From contig CM068589.1 in the NCBI GenBank assembly GCA_035048485.1, positions 1,793,501 to 1,857,500 on the forward strand: a DNA stretch of 64,000 bases, written 5' to 3'. The translations under genes and the position numbers were made by a program. The stretch comes from Pteria penguin. Taxonomy: Eukaryota; Mollusca; Bivalvia; Pterioida; Pteriidae. Shown here piece by piece: positions 12,969 to 23,300 of the stretch. Numbering within the stretch: position 1 is the first letter of the stretch; each line of letters opens with the position of its first letter. Below the pieces are notes generated by a model. That model was not told the DNA's origin, made no database searches, and saw nothing but the letters and a program-made list of their open reading frames with translations.

Positions 12969-13143
12969 TTCCCTAGTGGCGGATCCAGGATTTCCCATAA
13001 ATGGGGGGGGGGGGGGGGGGGGGGCAAGTCAAGTGTTAGCCAAAATACTCCGCCATTTTGGGCGCCAAATCTGAAATTTTACTCATACTCGTAGCTAGAA
13101 AAAGGGGGAGAGGGCGCCCTCCTCTAAATCCGCCACTGTTCCC
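12969..13143. mobile_element. MITE family A copy with 5-bp target duplication and 22-base poly-G
   Basis: The element runs 12974-13138 (165 bp). The left end is TAGTGGCGGATCCAG (first base changed) and the right end 'aaatccgccactg'. It is flanked by TTCCC at 12969-12973 and 13139-13143. A run of 22 G (13003-13024) sits where the 11.0-kb copy has its shorter G run. Internal 'actccgccatttt' is shared with that copy. Confidence 0.85.
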
Positions 13144-13160
13144 TGTTCAATGTAAAGTCC

Positions 13161-13257
13161 TATGACATATTTGTAATTTGGGAAATTAAAACAGGCATGA
13201 TTGACTATTATATTTATTCATGCATGTTTTACTTTCCTAAATTACAAATATGTCATA
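13161..13257. repeat. Near-perfect hairpin, 40-bp arms and 17-base loop
   Basis: Arm 13161-13200 begins 'tatgacatatttgtaattt'. Arm 13218-13257 is its reverse complement with 37 of 40 positions matching, and one mismatch would be a G-U pair in RNA. The loop is 13201-13217. It could be a microRNA-precursor-like transcript, a tiny foldback element or a duplication-inversion. No flanking duplication was identified. Confidence 0.85.
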
Positions 13258-13904
13258 AGACAGTCCACTCGAGATGCACTCTAATTTTCCTCCTTACTTT
13301 TTCTAACATACTGACTTAGTTCAATTTACTACTTGCAATTATTAATGCATCGTATAATGTCATGTACTTTACAAATTCAGCTGAGTTAACCAGAAGTCTG
13401 TTTATGTCATTAGCTTTTACTGTTATAGAAATGATCGTTTATACCCCCCTTTCCCCCTTTTTATAACGACATTTTCCACGATCGGACGTGGACTTCAACG
13501 GATTACAGCTAGAAAAGAGAGTATCAATTATATCAACTTTTATGTAGCAATACACACGGGTAAATTGTGCATGAAAGGTGGAAACAGTCCCCTTCTATCT
13601 AAATCTTGATGCTGCTATTCTACCAAGATTGAGGGCGTCCCGTTCTCTCGCACGCAATGTTTTAACCATAATGTAGATAGGGGATAAAAGGTCTTGCAGA
13701 TGTCATGATTAGTGTATTTACTAACAGTGTTCAACACAGACATCTGAATTGTTTGTTTTTGTTTGAAACATCGGAGTAAAGACAATGAAGACAGACAGTA
13801 TTTAGATACATATAAGATTTGTTTTCTTCACACCACAGAAAAATGGCAAACATTTTTGCTTTCATTTTGTTTAAATTTCTTGTTTGGGTTTTTTTTTTCC
13901 AGTT
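13258..13904. other. Probable 3' UTR/downstream region of the 13.9-kb exon, otherwise nothing recognised
   Basis: Sequence 3' of the minus-strand terminal exon. No mobile element or RNA gene was recognised. Confidence 0.3.
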
Positions 13905-14115
13905 TTAAGTAGAGAACAGTTCACTGTTTTGCCAAAACTTTTTATCTTTTTTCTGAACAAGGGCTACAAGCTCTGCTTCATAGATATTACAGTCTACTGA
14001 ACGACCCCAAATCAGTGCTATCTCAGTGACGGCTTCTGTAGACCTCTTTCTGCCAATAACAATAGCAAAATGTAAAATATATGTGATTTCAAGGTGAGGC
14101 TGTGCTTTGTAGTCC
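13905..14115 (-). CDS. Terminal coding exon of an unidentified minus-strand gene
   Basis: I do not recognise the family. On the minus strand a pyrimidine-containing stretch and 'gcatattcag' form a good splice acceptor (exon begins at 14115). The exon gives 69 codons and then a stop at 13907-13905. The first base completes a split codon. The peptide starts 'DYKAQPHLEITYILHFAIVI', contains 'STEAVTEIALIWGRS' and 'NIYEAELVALVQKKDKKFW', and ends 'NSELFST'. Its balanced composition, with hydrophobic, charged and aromatic residues spread evenly, is unlike the simple-sequence frames elsewhere. No signal peptide or obvious membrane segment is present. Upstream exons may include 15539-15651. A chance open frame beside a chance acceptor remains possible. 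Confidence 0.45.
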
Positions 14116-14566
14116 CTGAATATGCAACATGATAAGAACAAAGTGAGAAAATTAAGTTTCATTTCTATCCAAGTATACAAAAAAAACCCCAGATCTGTGA
14201 GTATCTGTTTGGATCAATTCACCCCTGGTTGTTCATTAAAAGCAATAAAAATAGAACTATAGGCCAAAACCAAAACTTAGGAATAGCAAGATGCCCTAAC
14301 TAATTTCTGTCTTGGCCTACAATGGCATATAAAGATTTCCTGGACTGTGTTATCAAAGTCTGTCATCACAATGTCACTATATCTAATTGTTTGAACAGAT
14401 TTGAATTTGTACACTTTTATATGTCATTTTCCATGAAATGAAATGGGATAGGCTCCGGCTGAATATCATTATAACCCATGTCCTTCCCTTTACTTTTCTG
14501 AAAACATGTAAAGGAGTTATACAAACACATATAACTGTAGTGACAGACATTTATATACTCATTTCA

Positions 14567-14660
14567 GTGGTGGATCCAGAAGTGTTTATTGGAAAGGGAT
14601 GCAACATGTGACACTAAAACAAAGTTGTTTTGCTGTACAAAAAAAAAGGGGGAGCACCCC
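14567..14660. mobile_element. Partial MITE family A copy
   Basis: Only the left end is clear: 'cagtggtggatccagaagtg', close to the CAGTGGCGGATCCAG ends of the other copies. A poly-A/poly-G patch follows at about 14639-14652. No right end or target duplication was identified. Confidence 0.45.
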
Positions 14661-15340
14661 TCTAACTAATGAGTATGTTAGTACACAAATAAAAAACAAG
14701 GGGCAAGGGAACTGGTATCATCTACTTTCAAAGGTAACGGAGGTAAATGTTTGGGAATATATATCTTATGGTCAGTCAAAAGTGGAAGAAGTATTTCCCT
14801 TCCTATCTCTATGTACTTGACTCTCATGGATCAACTATTGTCAATCAAACTTTTACTTATCATGGATATAAAATGCATGCTTACACATGTAATGTATTTT
14901 TATGTTATTTTCAAATCTAAGCTTCATTAATATTTATTCAAATCCCAATTCTTAAAAAAAAAATGAGAGTTTCAAGTTTTAATGATAAACTGTTGTCTTC
15001 TAGTCATTTAAAAGCCCTAGGATAAAAGTCCCAAATCGGGAGGGGGGGAGGGCATGGTCTAGGTCTTTATAACTTAAATAAATGTTACTGCTTTCCGATG
15101 ACCAGGAATTAAGCTCTGGTCCATAGCACTAATAAATATCAACCACTTTAGTACCTTATCGAACTAAAAACAATTCAATAATTACATAAAGTAAATCCCT
15201 TGTCAATAAAAAAGGAAATTAAAAAAGTCTTAAAGATTTTTCTCAAATCTTTTAAAGTTCTTGAAATTTATTTATAGGCATTAAAGTAATCTTCATATTT
15301 TAATAAAACCATCTAAATAGATCCCTTTCTTATATTTTTT

Positions 15341-15381
<41 letters not shown>

Positions 15382-15538
15382 ATTTGCAATTTTGATCTGT
15401 CTCATTTCAGAATGTCCTTGCAGTTGCAGTTGCAAATTGCACAAAATCCACAAAATAGGAACAAACGTCTTAATGACAGTTTATAAATTATTTCAAACAT
15501 ATATTATTGTTGTTATTTACACAGAAATTTTTAATAAT
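14661..15538. other. Non-coding stretch with a long poly-T tract
   Basis: A nearly pure T tract of about 32 bases lies at roughly 15343-15374. No coding exon was recognised; if a minus-strand gene spans 13.9-15.8 kb, this would be intron. Confidence 0.4.
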
Positions 15539-15651
15539 TCAGTATAATATTGAGTTAGAGACTCTTTCATAGACCGATGCATTGTGGAAACGACATGTAA
15601 TTTTTCTACGGTCGTCAGCCGAGATACGAACAAAGGAACCACCAAGAAACT
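15539..15651 (-). CDS. Possible exon of an unidentified minus-strand gene
   Basis: Minus-strand 'ttttatgcag' at 15660-15652 is a plausible acceptor. The following frame is open to TGA at 15541-15539 and reads 'FLGGSFVRISADDRRKITC' then 'RFHNASVYERVSNSILY'. Just upstream, a textbook donor (GAAG|GTAAGA, exon end 15689) closes an exon with CpG-containing sequence up to about 15840. The gap between donor and acceptor is only 37 bases, too short for an ordinary intron. The two signals may therefore belong to different splice partners, or the exon may be a chance frame. Together with the 13905-14115 exon it suggests a small minus-strand gene of unknown function. Confidence 0.25.
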
Positions 15652-16523
15652 CTGCATAAAACACAAAATAATGGTTGTCTCGTCTTACCTTCAATGGATG
15701 AGGGATCTATGGCTGCCAACTTTCACATTTTCGGGATTTATAACTAGAAATAACCTCCATTTCCAAGAGAAAACAAAATCAAATAACTTCTTCTTACACC
15801 GGCTTTCTCCGCTATATCAGCTGTTCGCCTAGATGACCCCGGGTTTGACCTTTTCCTCGGAGGAGTGAGTTAAAACGAAGCGTTTTGATTGGCTGAAAAG
15901 AGGGTGATGTCATTTTATGCATAAATTACCCTAGTTATATTTAGCAAAGCTCATCGCAGAGGAAAGAATAAAATTCTGCAAAAATCCATTTCAGCAAAAT
16001 CGCAACAATTGACTAAATATGTTTAAAGTATATATATTCAAGTATGCACTGCACACACAGCTCTAGTTTCCAAGCCTTTTCATGCCTTTAAAAGGCGCAA
16101 ATCTCTGCATGGTAACCTTGTCCCAATTTTTTTCTTGAGCTAAAAATAGCACAGTTTCTACTCGAGAGTATGACAACTAAAATTTCAAATTTTAAAAACC
16201 TTTTTCACACATGGTCAGGAATAAATTTATGATAAAAGGCTTCATTTTGTGTCTTTTGTACATAAATAATACATTTACTATATAAATATGTTCTGATTGC
16301 ACTGAACGGTTGGCACCGACCTTCACACTTGGTGAAGAGGCAACGGAAAGGGATTCCCAACAAACAATCGATGGCGATTTGATCTGTTAATATCAGTAAC
16401 ATAGAGATCTTTCACGTTTCTTTGTTGGAAAAGATTGCTATGGTGATAACTCTCATATGAAAGTGATGAAGGAAGGGGGAGGGGTTAGTTGTAACATGTA
16501 GGCTACTCGCAAATTTTTGACAG

Positions 16524-19500
16524 GCATAGATCAACATTGATGTCGCTATCGAAGAATGTAATATTAGATTTACCTTATAGGGTCGGTAAGTCTCGTCATG
16601 TGAGTGAAGTCGTGTGTGGTGGAAAGAGGCAACGGTGGATGCCTTCTCCGTATCAGAAACTATGTAGTTGCCATTTTGAGGCAGATAATTGCCCAGATCC
16701 CAAGTCCAGAGCTCCTGACAACAAAAGAAAGATACCTACCATCTTCAGCCACCGACCTGCCCCTAGGAGACGCCCTGTTTCCAAGTGGATGCTAAGGTAG
16801 TTTAACTTTACTGTATGAATAATGATATTAATAATAAATCTTAAATTAATGCAGTACCCCTTGCTTTGCCCTTTCTCAGACAGTTTCTTACTTTCAATTT
16901 CAGCTTTGATTAATGAGAATTTCAAAGTTTGAAATCTCTCATAGTTATTGCTATAAATGCACTAAATTGTATACATGATGATGAAGTATTGCAGACATAC
17001 ACATTAAAAGACCTCATTATCCTCTTATTGCCCAGGTGAGTTAAACATGTAATGTGTATTATATTGCTTGATTAAGGGCATAGGGTAAGCTACAATAAAG
17101 ATCAGACAATCATTTGAAAATATATTTGTCAACCCCTATATGCATGTCTGGTGTTTTAAAGTTACATGTATACCTGTTGGCCATATTCTAGTTTGTTATT
17201 AATATCTAAATTCATAAAATTGCAGGTCAGATAATAATGAAAATATGGCTACATCTGTTGAAGAGGTGCAAACCACGGGTCAGTATCTTAAATTATAAAC
17301 TTGAACAGATGTTATTATAACAATAGAAAGCAGCTTTCGTTGACCTATAAGGTTTTAATCTATCTGCATTTATCTGTAGTCAGCTTCTGCTGCTGCTGAT
17401 CACTTTCCTAAAAGATGTAAGAACAAGTTGCTTTTTAATTTTTCAAAAATGTCTACAAGTAGACTATAACCCCCCCCCTCCCCTTCAGTTATGGAGGTTT
17501 ACTGATTTTGACATGTCTGCCTGCCTTTAGACAAAGTGGTTTCTGGCAATAACATGATATGACTATTCCAACCAACAAACATGATATTCCAAGGTCTCTT
17601 ACCTGAGGAAGAACACCTCTATTTATTTTGAGGTAATAACATCTCATTTTAATTTAAATGTGGTACCCATTGTAATATTCATAATAGTTTACATATGATA
17701 TGATAATGTTTCAGACCCAATTAATGCAGATACAGCCTCATCTGAAGTTATGGAGACAGTAGAGCCTGCTGTTAACGGATATATGGAAGTAAATATCTAG
17801 TCTGGATCCAATACTAGTTAGTCAAATTCCTTTAAATTACATGCATATGTCTTGTTAACAATATAGATACTATATTTCAACCAATGCCATATTTTGCACC
17901 GTAGAATCAATTCATTTTAATGCGGATGGCTATTCTTGAACCTTGAATCCATTAAGTCTGATCTCAAGTGAAATGTCATACATGTATGTGTGTTTCATGA
18001 ATTTAATTTATACCCATGGTGAAGTACATGTATTACTAGTGCAGATATTCCACACAAATTCAGGGGTCCCTGCTAAAAGAAATTGTACATTTTTGTGTCG
18101 CCTGCGAATCATAGTGGCACATAGGGATCACTTTGTCCAGCGTCCGTCCATCGGTCTGTCCGGTAGTCACACTTTTACATAATACACCAACAGGCGACAC
18201 CTGTGTTCCTGGGAACACTCCATTCTAGTTATAATACATGTAACAGTATTTCTGTGGCAAGATGATGTTCACCTTAAAACTATCAGGATTGGCTACTTTA
18301 CCATTATTTGAAACATGCTTACCTGTCTTATTATTGTTGGGGCAGGCTTGGTGTAGTGGTTAGGCGCTTGGCTTGCGGCGCCGACAATCCGGGTTCAATT
18401 CCCGGGTTGCGCCACTATGTTTAAGAGGTTGGTAACCTCCTGCTTCCATGTCGCGATATAACTGAAATATTGTTGAAAGCGACGTAAAACACAAATCAAC
18501 CAACCAACTTATTATTGTTTCAGGTACTCAAGAGTGGACACGACTATCTCGCCACACTGGAGGAGGATGAACCACTAGTCTTTGGTGACTCAGACTTCAA
18601 ACGAGAGTTCGAGTATTTACAGAGAACATCATCCCTGTATGAGTCTATGGTGTTAAAAGATCAGATATTTAGCTTTGACATTGTTCACTCTAATCCAAAG
18701 TTGTTTGAATTTTACACAGGGCTTGATGTTCATGTTTTTGATTCATTATTTACTTACTTACAAAAGAAAGCTAGTAGGCTACAGTATTTTCATGGCAAGA
18801 GAACCTCCAATGTTAAACCTTTCAATCTTGATGGTCCACATCTGAAGCCTGGAGCTATGCGGCAACTGTCACTGCAGGAGGAATTCTTTAGTTTAATTTA
18901 TCGATTGCAATGTGGGCATTCGTTAAGTGAATGTGCCCTTCGTATGGGAATAAGTGAGAGTCAGTTTTCTAGGAAGTTTCCAACTTGGATCAACTTCACA
19001 TCACTGGAACTAGAAATGCTGTGCAAGAATGCAGCACCAGATGAGGCAACACCTTTGGCCAACTGCTTTAAGCCATTCTCCAACTTGCGAGTTATACTTG
19101 ATTGCACTGAGCTCTTCAGCGAGACCCCCAGCTCTGTGGAGAATCACAAGCAGATACACAGCCAATACAAGCACCACAGCACAGTGAAATTTCTGGTAGG
19201 AATCCATCCCTCGGGAGCTGTTACCTACATATCTAAAGCCTATGGTGGTAGAGCAAGCGACAAATTAATTACTCAAGAAAGTGAAGACCTCCTTACATCA
19301 TTAAACCCAGGGCAAAAAGTTATGGTTGACAGAGGATTTACCATTGAAGATGACCTTCCATGTGGTGTGAAGCTCATCATACCATCTTTTAAGGGAGCCA
19401 GCAGACAGCAGATACCACGTGATGAGCTAACAAAATCCAAGATCATCTCCCGAGCCAGAGTACATGTTGAGAGATGTATGAGAAGGATAAAGACTTTTAA

Positions 19501-19615
19501 CATTCTTAGGCAAGAGTTGCGGCTGTCACAGATTGATGTTTACGAGCAGATTTTCAAAACATGTGGATATCTTGTCAATTTTCAAAATCCCTTCATTAAA
19601 GCAAGTGATTCATAA
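16524..19615 (+). CDS. THAP-like/DDE transposase of an ISL2EU-type DNA transposon (four exons)
   Basis: A transposase that would bind element ends through a THAP-like zinc region and cut and join DNA with a DDE catalytic core. Exons with matching phases: about 16524-16796, 17226-17278, 17715-17788 and 18524-19615. Every junction has AG acceptor and GT donor bases. Exon 1 (first ATG 16540) carries the THAP signature 'WMPSPYQKLCSCHF' and 'IPTIF', but the usual N-terminal Cys pair is not visible, so an upstream exon may be missing. The last exon carries a helix-turn-helix around 'LSECALRMGISESQFSRKF'. A DDE_Tnp_4-type core follows: D in 'VILDCTELF', D in 'VMVDRGF', E in 'RVHVERCMRRIKTFNIL'. Counted from 18515 these are residues 196, 272 and 319. 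It ends in TAA at 19613. There is no frame break, although a SINE sits in the last intron. It converges on the nuclease gene at 20339-24457. Confidence 0.85.
18090..18182. repeat. Dispersed repeat fragment in the transposase intron
   Basis: 'gtgtcgcctgcgaatcatag', followed by 'tggcacatagggatcacttt' and a 'gtccgtccatcggtctgtcc' stretch, resembles intron-dwelling dispersed repeats common in bivalve DNA (from general familiarity). Only one copy of this block is in the window, so family membership is inference. Confidence 0.3.
18328..18519 (+). mobile_element. Complete SINE (family 1) inside the last transposase intron
   Basis: The SINE is at 18339-18508, flanked by the 11-bp duplication TTATTATTGTT (18328-18338 and 18509-18519). 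The B box is 'gggttcaattcccgg', the body 'ccactatgtttaagaggt' and the tail 'gaaagcgacgtaaaacac' plus 'caaccaac'. The downstream TSD copy lies immediately before 'tcag', so it forms the pyrimidine-containing stretch of the acceptor for the catalytic exon starting at 18524. Confidence 0.93.
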
Positions 19616-20338
19616 GAGAAGATTTTGAAAATTAATACGATATCCACATAAATCTCTCGACTTGTACTCTTGCATTGGGAGATGATCTTGAATTCCATTA
19701 TCTTATTCTGTAGTATCTGCTGTAAATTATCATTATCATTCAGATTGTTTAATATATTGTCCTCCGCTTTCTCATTTGTCTGTCCGTCTGTCAGTTCCCC
19801 CAAAAACATTAACCTTGGTCATAACTTTGTAAGCAAAAGAAGTAGAGCTTTGATATTTCATATTGTTTTACTTGTGACAACCCCTTTCATGTGATATCAT
19901 AATGGTTGACCTTGAACTTGGACCCACTTTGAGGAGAAATTAACCTTGGCCATACTATTACATGTACAACTGTATAAAGTAGGGCTTTGATATTTCATGT
20001 GTGTATTGCATTTGATAAAACCTTTCATTTGTTGAAGCACAGACGATCCATGTTTGATTGCCGGGTTACACCACTATGTTTAAGAGGTTGATAACCTCCT
20101 GCTTCCATGTTGCAATATGACTGAAAAATTGTTGAACTTTCACTCCCAGTATAGATTCACAGCATTTAAATGTGCGAGAGACATGTTTTCATACCTGAAT
20201 TTTTGTGTAAGATACATAACATAGGTTTATTTGTGGTGTTTTATTGTCAAGATAGGACCAAACCCTGGGATCATCCAGAAAATAAAACTCTCATAAATAA
20301 AAGATGGTTTACAGTAGTATTCTGTTTTAACATACAGT
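19616..20338. repeat. Intergenic gap between convergent genes: dispersed repeat and SINE fragment
   Basis: About 19755-20020 contains two similar blocks, each with 'aaccttgg' and 'gctttgatatttcat' about 60 bases later. This points to a duplicated dispersed repeat. At about 20040-20138 there is a diverged family-1 SINE fragment ('ccactatgtttaagaggtt', 'cctgcttccatgttgcaat'). No polyadenylation site could be assigned with confidence to either gene. Confidence 0.55.
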
Positions 20339-23300
20339 CTAGTAAACTATGTCACAATTTTGAACACAAGATGGGCAGAACCACTCACAATCCTCCAAAT
20401 CCTCATAATCTTCAGGGTAATACTGAACACATCTCCAGTGAAACCATTTTGCAATGAACATTTACAGTCACACTGCACACTTGCTTATCTTCTGAAATTA
20501 ATTCTTCTCCATCTTTCAATGGAAAGTGACACATACCACACACAGGATATGTGCTCATAGGAGTATCAAGTTGTGTAATCATTGGCAGTCCAAGACATGT
20601 TGGACCAAGGAGGTTATCAAAGAAAGCAGACAATTGTTTTTCAAGCATATCCCAAAACTGTGGATTGAACACTACTTTCTGATGAAAATAATCTGTTGGG
20701 GACCACACAATGAAATGAGTACAATGAATACCAGTAACTGCCATTTGCATCTGCACTTGAGTATGATATTTGTGTGTTCTGCCTAATTCTACATTACTAT
20801 TTCTTTTTTGGAGAAATTGTGTTTTGTCAAACTTGTTAATTGGATTTTCTTTCATCAAAGATATGGGGCACTTAACTTCAATCAATGCTTTTGGGCAGCA
20901 GTCACACTGTAAGACACCATCAGGTGAAGCTGCAAGGTAACCACATGAATGAACAAACATCCCTGGATATGTAACTTTTGCATTTTTGTGTACTCTCTGC
21001 ATATCTTGTTCAAATTTTTGTATAGCAATTTTCTCATGATTCTGCCCATATCTAGTAGCAGCATTTCCTGAAATACTAGATTTTCCCATGAGTGTTATCA
21101 ACTATGTTGCTCACATTGTGCTGCTTTCCATCTAAAGCAGTTACTGCTGTATTGACCCTGTGGGCAACAGAGTCTGTAATCATGCCCTTTCTGTAATTGT
21201 ACCATGCCTGGTTAGTTGCCTGTCCACGAGTGACTTTCTCTAAAAATTTCTATATCTTGTACAGACCTTCTTATTGACGACTTAAGATCTTTCACATTAT
21301 CTTTCATACTGCATATATCAAGTAGAGAGGGGGGCAAAATGGTGTGCAATTTTTGTTTTGAAATTGATGTAGCACTTGTTGTTATATCTTCTTCATGGGA
21401 TGGTATCATGGGGTCTTGACTTTCAGAAACGTGGAACAAATCTGGCAGAACTTGCATTGAGTGATCTGTGTAAAAAACCTGTTTATTTGGGGGTCTAAAT
21501 TTTGAAGGTTGATATATCTCTAGGATAGGGGCATTTGGTTTACATTTGCCTCAATGAGGCCATTAACTCTAGGTAATCATTGAAATTAACATTTCTGTCA
21601 TCATGGGGTCTTGGGTCATGCTCAAATGCTCTAATTTCTTTTTTCCTTGGTGCTTTGTGAAATAACTTTTTCTCTATTCGTAACTGATGTAAAAACTTTG
21701 GCTGTACTTTAGAACCTATGTATGAAATAATATTCATATGTGATATACCATCTTGCTTATGTTTTTATCTAATCTGTGTTTATGGAAAAATCACCCAATT
21801 TAAAAGGTTTAAGAGCATCAACTGGAATTATAGAGTGTGTATGTAAATTTTAGTTACTGTTTTTTAAAATTAATCTCACTTTGTTCAATTGATATTGTTC
21901 TTTAATTTGTAATTTTCAAATTGTTTACATGTATGTGTATAAATATATTTTATGCAAGTATTATTTTAAAATTGCAGAACCTTATATCATTGGACAGGTG
22001 TTGAATAAATGTAAAGAAATTATTAAATTTCTTCCTATTGTTATTTACCAGAACATGTACTTACCTGTGAGAAGTACTTACCTTAAGCAGGTACATATAC
22101 ATTTAGGATAACAAATGCAAGTTAAACATGTTGTGCATGATGATGTACAGCAGAACAACAACTCTAACATAATGTCAAGACCATTAATTATAAGAACTGA
22201 CAAGAATATTAGAGCCATGAGCATGCTTATGAGTATCAGACCAGCTGACAGATAATGAATACCAGTGGAAAGGCACCTCAGACCAGCTAATGTGCTTCTC
22301 CTGCTCAAAATAAAACAAAAGATATGAATGAAATTAAGTTTAAGAATGCAAGTCTCATTCATCACCTTTTGGGTTTATCCAGTATGCCAGTTTGCTCCGT
22401 AGTTGCTGGACCATCAGGGAGTGTCTGCATTCCTTGCGAGATGAAATCAGCCAAACCAAACAGTATCCCTGCAGTGTGGCTACATGCTTGTCCAGCACTG
22501 AAATCATGAAGAAATGTGCAAGTAAAAACAGCAGCCTATGAGTATGAGTTTGATTGTAAAAGATTTTTAAAAGACTGAGTAGACAAAATGCACATGTAAG
22601 CAATCAAGTTACAATTAGTATATACTAACTGAACATGTTGCAAAGGGTCGTAATGCTGTTGTGATTCAGTGTGTCTAACAAGTTGAATTTTAATACATAT
22701 ATATAAAAAACTTATTATGCCCTATATTTTGTGGGCATACGGTACATGTATTGTTTTTGTCCTGTCTGTCATTGACTTGACCTTGGCCATAAATCTGAGA
22801 CATAAAAGTAGTCTATGTCTCTGCATAAATGTACTTGTACCGAGAAATAAAGGATTTCATATTTTGCATAACACCAAGGTCAATGACCTTGAGAGTGACC
22901 TTTACAGTTAAAATATCTTTTTTTGGACTGTGTTGTTGCTGAAGGCATAGTGTTTCACAAACACATTTATTGTCATTGGAATCGTATAGAACGAACACAG
23001 TACTAATAAATGTGTGACAGCTTCACGATGTCAAGCTTAGATATAAGACGTAAATGTATATAACCATCACTCTCTGGTTGGCTAAATTGACCAGTATATA
23101 TTCATGTATTGAGATTCATGTTGATGTCCGTTGGAGTCTGAAATTTTAATTGTCAACCCTTTTAACAAACTACACTTGACATTGTGAAAATGACAAAACT
23201 TGGAAACCACCTTACCCAGCAACGCAAAGACAATATGCACCAGTTGGTTTAGCTGTAACTTTATCCACAACAACTGTTGTCTCATACACCTTTCCTGATG

